Below, piece after piece: positions 15,209 through 20,711 of a stretch of DNA of 20,748 bases. Source of the DNA: Anaerolinea thermophila. Its GTDB lineage: Bacteria; Chloroflexota; Anaerolineae; Anaerolineales; Villigracilaceae. The translations under genes were made by a program, and so were the position numbers. The notes beneath the pieces are model-generated. The model was not told where the DNA came from. It was given only the letters and a program-made list of their open reading frames with translations, and made no database searches. The stretch is taken from assembly GCA_020722305.1 (NCBI GenBank), contig DYLB01000015.1, positions 1 to 20,748 of the forward strand, written 5' to 3'. The stretch's first letter is position 1. Each line of letters opens with the position of its first letter.

Positions 15209-16441
15209 ATGGACGAGATTGTTGTTGGCATAGACGTCGGCACGACGAAGGTATGCACCCTGGTGGGGCGGGTGGAGGAAGACAATTCCATCCGCATCAT
15301 CGGCGTGGGCATCGAGCCGTCTGAGGGGATCAAGAAAGGCGCTATCGTGGACCTGGGGGCTGCGGCGCAGGCGATTGCCAACTCGGTCGAACGCGCCGAA
15401 CACACCTCCGGGGTCGAGATCACTTCGGCCCTGGTCAGCCTGGCAAGCGCCAACGTGGCTTCGGTCAACAGCCGCGGCAAGGTCGGGGTTAGCGGCGGGA
15501 TCGTGGACGATTACGACGTGATCCGCGCCCTGGAAGACGCCCGCACGATTGCCATCCCCGGCGACCGGGAGCTGATCCACGTCATCCAGCGCGGCTTCGT
15601 GGTGGACGGGCAGGACGGGGTGCGCGCCCCGATCGGGATGCACGGCTACCGGCTGGAAGTGGAGGCCCACATTATCACCGCCCTGGCCGCTTCGGTCGAG
15701 AACCTGCGCCAGAGCGTGGCCTCCGCCGGGGTGGAGGTGGCCCAGTTCGTGCTCAACCCGCTGGCCTCGGCGGAGGTGGTGTTGACCGAGACCGACCGGC
15801 AGATGGGCTGTGTCGTCTGCGACATCGGTGGCGGGACGACCGACCTGGCGATCTATGTGGACGGGGACGTCTGGCACACGATGGTCCTGGCTGTGGGCGG
15901 CAACCACGTCACCACGGATATTGCGCATGGCCTGCGCCTGCCGATAGCCCAGGCCGAAGAGATCAAGAAACAATACGGGCACGCCATCCGCGCCGAAGTG
16001 GGCCTGGAAGAATATTTCACCATCCGTCCTTTTGGTGAGGATGAGCCGGTGCAGATCAACCGCCAGGAACTGGCCCATATCATCGAAGCCCGGGTCGAGG
16101 AAATTTTCAGCCTGACGCTGCAAGAGATCAAGCGCTCCGGGTACGACGGCCTGTTGCCGGCGGGCATGATCCTGACCGGCGGGACGAGCGCCCTGCCCGG
16201 CATCCGCAAACTGGCGAGCAAAGTGATGGGCATGCCCGTCCGCACCGCCAAACCGGAGAACCTGGTCGGCCTGGTAGACCGACTGGACTCCCCGGCTTAT
16301 TCCACCAGCGTCGGCCTGCTGCACTGGGCTTTATCCATGAGCGCCCAGGATCTGGCGCCCCCGAGGCGACGCCGCATGAAAGGAGAGAGCAACATGAACC
16401 TTGATGCCATCAAAAATTTCTTCAAACGGCTCTTGCCTTAA
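15209..16441 (+). CDS. ftsA: Cell division protein FtsA
   Basis: A 410-residue actin-like ATPase that tethers FtsZ filaments to the membrane. Actin-fold phosphate loops are IDVGTTK (residues 8-14) and D205-IGGGTTD212; the adenosine-side motif ILTGGTSALPGI is near 320-331. A 1C domain (GIEPSEGIKKGAIVDLGAAAQAI) replaces actin subdomain 1B as usual. The C-terminus carries a basic, proline-rich linker (APPRRRRMKGESN) and an amphipathic membrane-targeting helix, MNLDAIKNFFKRLLP. The start follows the ftsQ stop in the same TAGCTTATG junction as mraY/murD, with no obvious Shine-Dalgarno sequence. An internal ribosome binding site lies just before the targeting helix. Confidence 0.95.
   Translation: MDEIVVGIDVGTTKVCTLVGRVEEDNSIRIIGVGIEPSEGIKKGAIVDLGAAAQAIANSVERAEHTSGVEITSALVSLASANVASVNSRGKVGVSGGIVDDYDVIRALEDARTIAIPGDRELIHVIQRGFVVDGQDGVRAPIGMHGYRLEVEAHIITALAASVENLRQSVASAGVEVAQFVLNPLASAEVVLTETDRQMGCVVCDIGGGTTDLAIYVDGDVWHTMVLAVGGNHVTTDIAHGLRLPIAQAEEIKKQYGHAIRAEVGLEEYFTIRPFGEDEPVQINRQELAHIIEARVEEIFSLTLQEIKRSGYDGLLPAGMILTGGTSALPGIRKLASKVMGMPVRTAKPENLVGLVDRLDSPAYSTSVGLLHWALSMSAQDLAPPRRRRMKGESNMNLDAIKNFFKRLLP
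16381..16441 (+). other. Internal ribosome binding site and in-frame 15-residue mini-ORF in the ftsA 3' end
   Basis: AGGAGAG (16381-16387) precedes an in-frame ATG at 16394 at a normal distance (8 bases from AGGAG). Initiation there would give only MNLDAIKNFFKRLLP, the FtsA membrane-targeting helix alone, ending at the ftsA stop. This is better ribosome-binding context than the ftsA start itself has. It may be chance, because the same bases encode the Lys-Gly-Glu-Ser linker. Confidence 0.35.
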
Positions 16442-16452
16442 TAGGTGACAGT

Positions 16453-16536
16453 GTCATTGCGAGACGGTTATCTCTCGTCGAAGCAATCTCCAATGACCAG
16501 GGGATTGCTTCGGGGAAGATCGCCCCTCGCAATGAC
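16453..16536. repeat. Dispersed palindromic repeat between ftsA and ftsZ
   Basis: The outer arms GTCATTGCGAG (16453-16463) and CTCGCAATGAC (16526-16536) are perfect inverted copies. Inner arms CGAAGCAATC (16479-16488) and GATTGCTTCG (16503-16512) are also perfect, giving an 84-base two-stage hairpin. Repeats with these arm sequences are familiar as dispersed non-coding elements in several bacterial phyla; that recollection should be checked. The 190-base ftsA-ftsZ spacer is the largest gap inside the dcw cluster and is mostly this element. It is not followed by a T-run, so it is not a standard terminator, but the RNA hairpin could modulate read-through into ftsZ or mRNA stability. The remaining bases (16537-16619) show no convincing promoter. 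Confidence 0.85.
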
Positions 16537-16619
16537 GAAACGCACTGACCGGCCCGTGGCGGGTCTCCAATCCGCCGCGATCAAAAAAATCATCCATCCA
16601 TTCACAGGTACTCATTTTC

Positions 16620-16634
16620 AGGAGGAGTAACATG
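16620..16634 (+). promoter_or_regulatory. Strong ribosome binding site of ftsZ
   Basis: AGGAGGAG (16620-16627) is near-perfectly complementary to the 16S rRNA 3' end, and its GGAGG core lies 6 bases before ATG 16632. It is far stronger than the sites of murF, murD and ftsA, consistent with the high FtsZ copy number needed for the Z-ring. Confidence 0.85.
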
Positions 16635-17774
16635 GACGCAAAAAATATTCAACCCGAATCGTTTGCCCGCATCAAGGTGATCGGCGTGGGCGGCGGCGGA
16701 TCGAACGCCGTCAACCGCATGATCGCAGAGGGCATCCAGGGCGTGGAGTTCATCGCGGTCAACACCGATGCTCAGGCCCTGCTGCTCTCGAAGGCAAACA
16801 CCCGCGTGCGCCTCGGCGATAAACTGACCCGCGGCCTGGGCGCAGGCGGCAACCCCGAGGTCGGACGCAAAGCCGCCGAAGAATCCGCCGAGGAACTGTA
16901 CAACGTGCTCAAAGGCAGTGACATGGTTTTCATCACAGCCGGCATGGGCGGCGGCACCGGCACCGGCGCGGCCCCGATCGTGGCCCAGGTGGCCAAGGAG
17001 AGCGGCGCGCTGACCATCGCGGTCGTCACCCGCCCGTTCACCTTCGAAGGCGGCAAGCGGATGCAGGCCGCCGAGAGCGGCATCGGCAAACTCAAAGAGC
17101 ACGCCGACACGCTCATCGCCATCCCTAACGACCGTCTGCTGCAACTGGCCGACAAGCGTTCCAGCCTGTCCGATGCCTTCCGCATGGCCGACGAGGTGCT
17201 CCACCAGGGCATCCAGGGCATCTCCGAGTTGATTACCATCCCCGGCCTGATCAACCTGGACTTCGCCGACATCAAGGCTATCATGAGCGAGGGCGGCGCG
17301 GCGCTGATGGCGGTCGGCTCGGCCTCCGGCGACGAACGCGCCCGCAACGCGGCCGAACAGGCCATCTCGAGCCAACTGCTCGACATCACCATTGACGGGG
17401 CGCGCGGCATCCTGTTCAACGTCACTGGCGGCCCGAACATGACCCTGTTCGAGGTCAACCAGGCTGCGGCCATCATCCGCGAGACTGCCCACCCAGACGT
17501 CAACATGATCTTCGGCGCGGTCATTGATCCGAACATGGGCGAGGAAATCCGCATCACGGTCATCGCCACGGGTTTTGAGCGCAGCGGTGTACCGCGCCGC
17601 GCCCTCGAACGCCCCACTTCCCGGTTCGACGAGCGCCCGGTGAACTTCAACCGCCCGGCGGAAAACGTCAGCGTCGGCGCGGAAGCCCAGCGCCCGCAGC
17701 CGGCCGAAGTCAAGCCGAAGAACATCAATCAGGAAGACCTGGACATCCCCACTTTCCTGCGTAACCGCCGCTAG
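16632..17774 (+). CDS. ftsZ: Cell division protein FtsZ
   Basis: A 380-residue tubulin-like GTPase that forms the Z-ring. The nucleotide-binding domain starts at IKVIGVGGGGSNAVNRM (about residues 14-30), carries the tubulin signature GGGTGTG at residues 106-112 and the T7 synergy loop (NLDFADIKAIM, with catalytic-type Asp residues). The C-terminal domain includes GARGILFNVTGGPNMTL and ITVIATGF. A 45-residue proline- and arginine-containing linker leads to the conserved C-terminal peptide DLDIPTFLRNRR, which binds FtsA and other partners. Separated from ftsA by a palindromic repeat and equipped with a strong ribosome binding site. It ends the recognised dcw genes; no sepF or ylm genes follow. 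Confidence 0.97.
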   Translation: MDAKNIQPESFARIKVIGVGGGGSNAVNRMIAEGIQGVEFIAVNTDAQALLLSKANTRVRLGDKLTRGLGAGGNPEVGRKAAEESAEELYNVLKGSDMVFITAGMGGGTGTGAAPIVAQVAKESGALTIAVVTRPFTFEGGKRMQAAESGIGKLKEHADTLIAIPNDRLLQLADKRSSLSDAFRMADEVLHQGIQGISELITIPGLINLDFADIKAIMSEGGAALMAVGSASGDERARNAAEQAISSQLLDITIDGARGILFNVTGGPNMTLFEVNQAAAIIRETAHPDVNMIFGAVIDPNMGEEIRITVIATGFERSGVPRRALERPTSRFDERPVNFNRPAENVSVGAEAQRPQPAEVKPKNINQEDLDIPTFLRNRR

Positions 17775-17784
17775 GAAAGTTATG

Positions 17785-17810
17785 GTAGGTCGGGATCAAT
17801 CCCGACTTAC
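17785..17810. repeat. 2-nt-loop palindrome after ftsZ
   Basis: Arms GTAGGTCGGGAT (17785-17796) and ATCCCGACTTAC (17799-17810) pair over 12 bases with one G-T pair and a CA loop. It starts 10 bases after the ftsZ stop. There is no T-run, so at most it is a Rho-independent-like 3' hairpin stabilising ftsZ mRNA. It shares its build (long arms, two-base loop) with the four palindromes at 18617-18726. Confidence 0.75.
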
Positions 17811-17843
17811 AGCCATTTTCGGCGTCCAGTTATCCCCCCTTGC

Positions 17844-17889
17844 CGGGGCGGTCGAAGCGTGCCTGGGCCGGGCATGTCAGACCGCCCCG
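17844..17889. repeat. Perfect 10-bp inverted repeat upstream of the next gene
   Basis: CGGGGCGGTC (17844-17853) and GACCGCCCCG (17880-17889) are exact inverted copies with a 26-base loop that itself contains a short inverted pair (TGCC, 17860-17863, and GGCA, 17871-17874). It ends 12 bases before the extended -10 element of the following gene, in the -35 region, so it could be a protein-binding operator or another dispersed repeat. No T-run follows. Confidence 0.55.
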
Positions 17890-17901
17890 CGCATTTAATT
17901 A

Positions 17902-17918
17902 TGCTAAAATTAGGGCGA
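17902..17918 (+). promoter_or_regulatory. Extended -10 promoter, probably giving a leaderless mRNA
   Basis: TGC (17902-17904) plus TAAAAT (17905-17910) forms an extended -10 element. The ATG of the next gene (17918) is 7 bases further on, exactly where transcription should begin. No -35 hexamer is evident at 17 bases upstream. No usable Shine-Dalgarno sequence fits between the -10 box and the ATG. Confidence 0.5.
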
Positions 17919-18340
17919 TGAAAGAAAACCTCCCCATGCTCGAAGAGACGCCCTCCATCAAGGCGCATAAACGCCAGGCTTTCTGGCAGATCACCTTCCC
18001 GCTGATCGTGACGGTTCTCCTGATCCTGGCCGTGGCGGTGCTGACCGGGATTTCCGCCTTCGGCGAGGAAAGCGGCGCGGGGACCTGGGCCGCCATCGCC
18101 ACGATATGGCTGGTCGTCCCCGTGATGCTGATCGCGTTCGTCTTCCTGGTCGTGCTGGCCGCGCTCATCTATGGATTGGCGCGCCTGCTCAAGATCATCC
18201 CGCCCTATTCGGGCAAGGCCCAGTACCACGTCAACCGCCTTGCCGGCAAAATCCACACTGTGGCGGACGCCGCCGTCAAACCCATTATCGCCGGCGGCGG
18301 TCTGGCTGCCAGCCTGAGAGCCTTGTTCGGCAAGAAATAG
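17918..18340 (+). CDS. Small membrane protein, family not recognised
   Basis: A 140-residue protein. A 22-residue charged N-terminus is followed by a membrane helix at about residues 25-47 (ITFPLIVTVLLILAVAVLTGI), a short outside loop (FGEESGAGTW), a second helix at about 59-87 (IWLVVPVMLIAFVFLVVLAALI) and a C-terminal part of about 50 residues with basic and amphipathic helices (YGLARLLKIIPPY, YHVNRLAGKIHTVADAAVKPI, LAASLRALFGKK). I do not recognise the family. Its start is chosen at 17918 because of the promoter context; an internal ATG at 17936 is possible. It is 17 bases upstream of another small membrane-protein gene, so the pair is a likely operon separate from ftsZ. Confidence 0.65.
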   Translation: MKENLPMLEETPSIKAHKRQAFWQITFPLIVTVLLILAVAVLTGISAFGEESGAGTWAAIATIWLVVPVMLIAFVFLVVLAALIYGLARLLKIIPPYSGKAQYHVNRLAGKIHTVADAAVKPIIAGGGLAASLRALFGKK

Positions 18341-18357
18341 AAAGGACTTATTGGCTT

Positions 18358-18552
18358 ATGGAAAACCAGAAGAAAACCCTGATTGTCGGCGCGCTGGTCG
18401 GCGCGGTCACCGGGCTGGTGGCCGCTTCTCTGCTCAACCGCCGTGCCGAAAAGGATGAACGCAAAACTGCCCTCACCACCGGCGAAGGATTGAAGATCGG
18501 CGTGCTGGTCTTTGGCCTGCTGCGGGCCATCGCTTCACTCGGCGACGACTAA
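18358..18552 (+). CDS. Small glycine-zipper membrane protein
   Basis: A 64-residue protein with one membrane helix near residues 8-26 (LIVGALVGAVTGLVAASLL) containing small-residue G/A-xxx-G spacing, a charged middle (NRRAEKDERKTAL) and a second, weaker hydrophobic stretch at about 45-60 (LKIGVLVFGLLRAIASL). The architecture recalls YtxH-like small membrane proteins, but I do not claim membership. AAAGGA lies 11 bases upstream of ATG 18358. It is followed 10 bases later by a clear terminator, so it ends the unit begun at 17918. Confidence 0.65.
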   Translation: MENQKKTLIVGALVGAVTGLVAASLLNRRAEKDERKTALTTGEGLKIGVLVFGLLRAIASLGDD

Positions 18553-18562
18553 CCAGCCCCGG

Positions 18563-18585
18563 GCGCAGTCACCTGCGCTTTTTTT
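18563..18585 (+). terminator. Intrinsic terminator
   Basis: A perfect stem GCGCAG (18563-18568) with CTGCGC (18573-18578) around a TCAC loop is followed directly by seven T residues (18579-18585). It lies 10 bases past the stop of the small membrane-protein gene and ends the + strand transcription unit. Confidence 0.88.
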
Positions 18586-18616
18586 ATCCAACCCACGCAT
18601 CTATTCAGCCTGCCTC

Positions 18617-18726
18617 GCCGGTGGATAAATCCACCGGCTAATCGCTGCTAAACCGGCTGAAGCCGGTTGCCAAGCAGTCGGGTTTACCCGACTTTGTCAT
18701 CGCAGCCGGGCGATTTATCGCCCGGC
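18617..18726. repeat. Array of four perfect palindromes
   Basis: Four consecutive hairpins, each with perfect arms and a two-base loop: GCCGGTGGAT/ATCCACCGGC (18617-18626, 18629-18638), AACCGGCT/AGCCGGTT (18651-18658, 18661-18668), AGTCGGGT/ACCCGACT (18676-18683, 18686-18693) and GCCGGGCGAT/ATCGCCCGGC (18705-18714, 18717-18726). Spacers are 12, 7 and 11 bases. The arms differ in sequence, so this is not a simple tandem repeat, yet loops are always AA, GA or TT. It fills the gap between two converging transcription units, and the last hairpin contains the stop codon of the minus-strand methyltransferase gene. Without T-runs these are not classical terminators. Confidence 0.9.
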
Positions 18727-19947
18727 GCTGGCTTTCAGGCAGATCAGCCCTTTGAGATACGCCCCTTCGGGGAAATTGAGCGCCACCGGGTGGTCGGCGG
18801 CCTGTTGCATACTCCCCACGATCCGAGCCTCCACGCCCGCGTCCAGGGCCGCGCCGGCCACGATCTTCTGGAACAGGGCCGCCTCCACCCCGCCGGAGCA
18901 GGAAAACGTGAACAAGAGTCCGCCCGGTCGCAGCAGTTTGAAGGCCAGCAGGTTGATGTCCTTGTAGCCGCGGGCGGCTTTCTCGGCCTGGGCTGCGGTA
19001 GGCGCGAATTTTGGGGGATCGAGAATGATCATATCGAAAGCCCGGCCCGCATCCCGGAATTTTCTCAACACCTGGAAGACATCCCCTTCGATCCATTCGG
19101 ACCTCTCGGCCGGCATCCCGTTTAATTCGGCGTTTTCTCGTCCCAGGGCCAGCGCCTCGGCCGACGCCTCCACCGAAACGACGGATTTGGCCCCGCCCGC
19201 CAGGGCATTGACCGTGAACCCGCCGGTGTAGCAGAAGCAATCCAGCACCTCCCGCCCCTCGGCCATCTGGCGCACTTTGAGGCGGTTGTCGCGCTGGTCG
19301 AGGTAGAAGCCGGTCTTGTGGCCGGATTGCAGGTTGACCAGGAATTTCAGGCTGTTTTCAGTGATGACGATGTTCGATAATCGGGTTTCGTTATTCGTTG
19401 AGTCCGAATTGCGAGTTATCGGCTCTCGCATAACGCCAATTTTTTCAGGCAATCCTTCCAACTGGCGCACGTCGGCGTCGGAGCGTTCGTAAATGCAGGC
19501 TGCTCCCGTCTCTTCGAGCAGGATGTCGGCGATGGTTTCCTTCCAGAACTCGGAACCCGCCGACAGGGATTGCAGCGCCAGCATGTCGGCGTAGCGGTCC
19601 ACGATCAGGCCCGGCAAGCCGTCCGATTCGGCGTGGATCAGGCGCAGCGCGTCCGTGGAACCTGGAATTTGAAGCGTGGAACGTGAAACTAACGCGGCGC
19701 GCACGCGTCGGCGGAGGAAATCCGCGTCCACCGCCTCATCCGGCTCGAAGGTCCAGGCCCGGGCGCGGATTTGCGAATGGGGCGAGTAGGCGGCCCGGGC
19801 CAAGAATCCGCCTTTCGAGTCGCGCACGTCCACCGTTTCCCCCATTTCCGGTTCCCCCTCCACGCGAGCGATCGCTCCTGAGAAAATCCAGGGGTGACGG
19901 CGCAGCAGGGATTTTTCACGCCCGGGTTTCAGGATCAGGTCAGGCAT
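18715..19947 (-). CDS. rlmI: RlmI-like class I SAM-dependent rRNA methyltransferase
   Basis: A 410-residue protein with the RlmI layout: an N-terminal PUA-like RNA-binding domain (residues 1-75, HPWIFSGAI, VDVRDSKGGFLARAAYSP), an EEHEE-type middle domain (LIHAESDGLPGLIVDRY, IYERSDADVR) and a Rossmann methyltransferase domain (GHKTGFYLDQRDNR, VLDCFCYTGGFTVNAL at 234-249, DPPKF at 310-314, and catalytic-type Cys350 in FSCSGG). RlmI makes m5C1962 in E. coli 23S rRNA; the exact target here is inferred. About 11 residues more than E. coli lie between EGLPEKIGVMREP and the ITENSLKF strand, encoded by an AT-richer, partly palindromic stretch (19372-19421). The stop codon is inside a palindrome. It is the only minus-strand gene. 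Confidence 0.88.
   Translation of the reverse strand: MPDLILKPGREKSLLRRHPWIFSGAIARVEGEPEMGETVDVRDSKGGFLARAAYSPHSQIRARAWTFEPDEAVDADFLRRRVRAALVSRSTLQIPGSTDALRLIHAESDGLPGLIVDRYADMLALQSLSAGSEFWKETIADILLEETGAACIYERSDADVRQLEGLPEKIGVMREPITRNSDSTNNETRLSNIVITENSLKFLVNLQSGHKTGFYLDQRDNRLKVRQMAEGREVLDCFCYTGGFTVNALAGGAKSVVSVEASAEALALGRENAELNGMPAERSEWIEGDVFQVLRKFRDAGRAFDMIILDPPKFAPTAAQAEKAARGYKDINLLAFKLLRPGGLLFTFSCSGGVEAALFQKIVAGAALDAGVEARIVGSMQQAADHPVALNFPEGAYLKGLICLKASAGR
19372..19421. repeat. AT-richer imperfect palindrome inside the rlmI-like gene
   Basis: The ends CGATAA (19375-19380) and TTATCG (19416-19421) are inverted copies, and the arms 19375-19390 and 19405-19421 pair in further blocks (CGAA with TTCG, and TCG with CGA) with a few mismatches. 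The segment is clearly less GC-rich than the gene and encodes the extra residues 176-192 (about ITRNSDSTNNETRLSN). Confidence 0.5.
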
Positions 19948-20000
19948 CGAATTTCATCGTCCAGCGTTCAGGTTTTCGAGAGTTCGAAGCATGGGCCGAG

Positions 20001-20006
20001 TCTATC
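20001..20006 (-). promoter_or_regulatory. Possible -10 element of the rlmI-like gene
   Basis: On the minus strand the sequence TGTGATAGA gives an extended -10 (TGT plus GATAGA), about 54 bases upstream of the start codon. No -35 hexamer is recognisable. Weak call, made because the gene needs a promoter in this 151-base divergent spacer. Confidence 0.3.
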
Positions 20007-20060
20007 ACAGGATTGGGGTCATCCTTTCGAGTGATATTTGCCCTGTTTCGGCCCGGAATA

Positions 20061-20069
20061 TGCGATAAT
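20061..20069 (+). promoter_or_regulatory. Extended -10 promoter of the cNMP-fold gene
   Basis: TGC plus GATAAT (20064-20069) is an extended -10 element 29 bases before the start codon, with a possible TTGCCC -35 at 20038-20043 at a too-long 20-base spacing. It resembles the element at 17902-17910. Confidence 0.5.
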
Positions 20070-20098
20070 ACGAATTATTCACCCAAAGGAGGAACACC

Positions 20099-20551
20099 AT
20101 GACCGACGTTCATACCCTGTCTCTGATCGAATTGTTCAGGGACCTGCCCGAGCCGCTGCTGGAGGAGATCGGGGGTTTTTGCCAGGAGATCAGCGCGCCG
20201 AAAGGGGAGTTGATCTTCGACATCGAAGACAAGGCCGACAAGCTGCATGTGCTCCTGAGCGGGCAGGTCAACATCCGGGTGCGGATGGCGTCGAAGCCGG
20301 ATTATCTGACCGTCTCGGTCATCAACCAGCCGTACCAGGCCTTTGGCTGGTCGGGCGTCGTTGCTCCGCACCATTACACGGCCAGCGCCATCTGCGAAGA
20401 CGACTGCCGCCTGCTGGTGGTTGACGGCCCGAAGCTGATGGCTGCCATGGAGCGCTTCCCGGAGGCCGGTTTCGTGGTCATGCGCCGGGTGGCCGAGATC
20501 ATCAGCGGACGGTTGCGCAGCAGCCATGTGGCGCTGATCAAGACGCTGTGA
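20099..20551 (+). CDS. Single-domain cyclic-nucleotide-binding-fold protein with degenerate pocket
   Basis: A 150-residue protein consisting of one CAP-type effector domain: LFRDLPEPLLEEIGGFCQEISAPKGELIF (residues 12-40), DKLHVLLSGQVNIRVR (47-62) and a last long helix (GPKLMAAMERFPEAGFVVMRRVAEIISGRL). There is no helix-turn-helix, membrane or catalytic domain. In the phosphate-binding cassette, where CRP-type proteins have G-E-L-G and an R-S/T-A motif, this protein has GWSG (83-86) and YTAS (93-96), so the Glu and Arg that bind the cyclic nucleotide are replaced by Trp and Tyr. Cyclic nucleotide binding is therefore doubtful. AAAGGAGG lies 6 bases before ATG 20099. Divergently oriented to the rlmI-like gene; role unknown, perhaps a sensor or protein-interaction module. 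Confidence 0.8.
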   Translation: MTDVHTLSLIELFRDLPEPLLEEIGGFCQEISAPKGELIFDIEDKADKLHVLLSGQVNIRVRMASKPDYLTVSVINQPYQAFGWSGVVAPHHYTASAICEDDCRLLVVDGPKLMAAMERFPEAGFVVMRRVAEIISGRLRSSHVALIKTL

Positions 20552-20585
20552 GAAAAATGAGTGATGAGTCTACTGCGAAAAGGTC

Positions 20586-20711
20586 TTTAACCACCAAGGC
20601 GATGCCCTAAGCTTGTCGAAGGGACACGAAATACACAAAGGGCACAAAGTAACACAAAGGAAGAGCTATTAAAGTTTCCCTTCGTGGCCCTTCGTGACCT
20701 TCGTGGTTAAA
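20586..20711. repeat. Dispersed inverted-repeat element with a second repeat nested in it
   Basis: Outer arms TTTAACCACCAAGG (20586-20599) and CCTTCGTGGTTAAA (20698-20711) are inverted with one mismatch. The left half continues with CACAAAG-type units (20633-20660) and the right half with CCTTCGTG units spaced about 10 bases apart (20689-20706), which pair with each other. Bases 20605-20623 (CCCTAAGCTTGTCGAAGGG) look like a separate palindromic repeat lodged in the left arm only. The element occupies most of the 197 bases after the last gene; I see no gene there. GGTTTTT (20712-20718) follows the right arm, so some terminator activity is possible. Confidence 0.8.

Noticed and set aside
14150..16324. 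Long open frame of 724 codons on the minus strand opposite ddl, ftsQ and ftsA
   Set aside because: High GC content leaves the antisense frame open. The product is low-complexity, rich in His, Asp, Gln and Gly, with no recognisable domain, and the plus-strand genes are unmistakable.
16558..16576. GGCGG/CCGCC hairpin before ftsZ as a possible terminator
   Set aside because: Only five paired bases, and it is followed by an A-run rather than a T-run on the plus strand.
16445..16630. 61-codon plus-strand frame between ftsA and ftsZ
   Set aside because: It is the palindromic repeat read as protein and runs into the ftsZ ribosome binding site; no start signal of its own.
19683..20102. 139-codon plus-strand frame opposite the start of the rlmI-like gene
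   Set aside because: Pro/Arg-rich shadow of the minus-strand gene, crossing the divergent promoter region.
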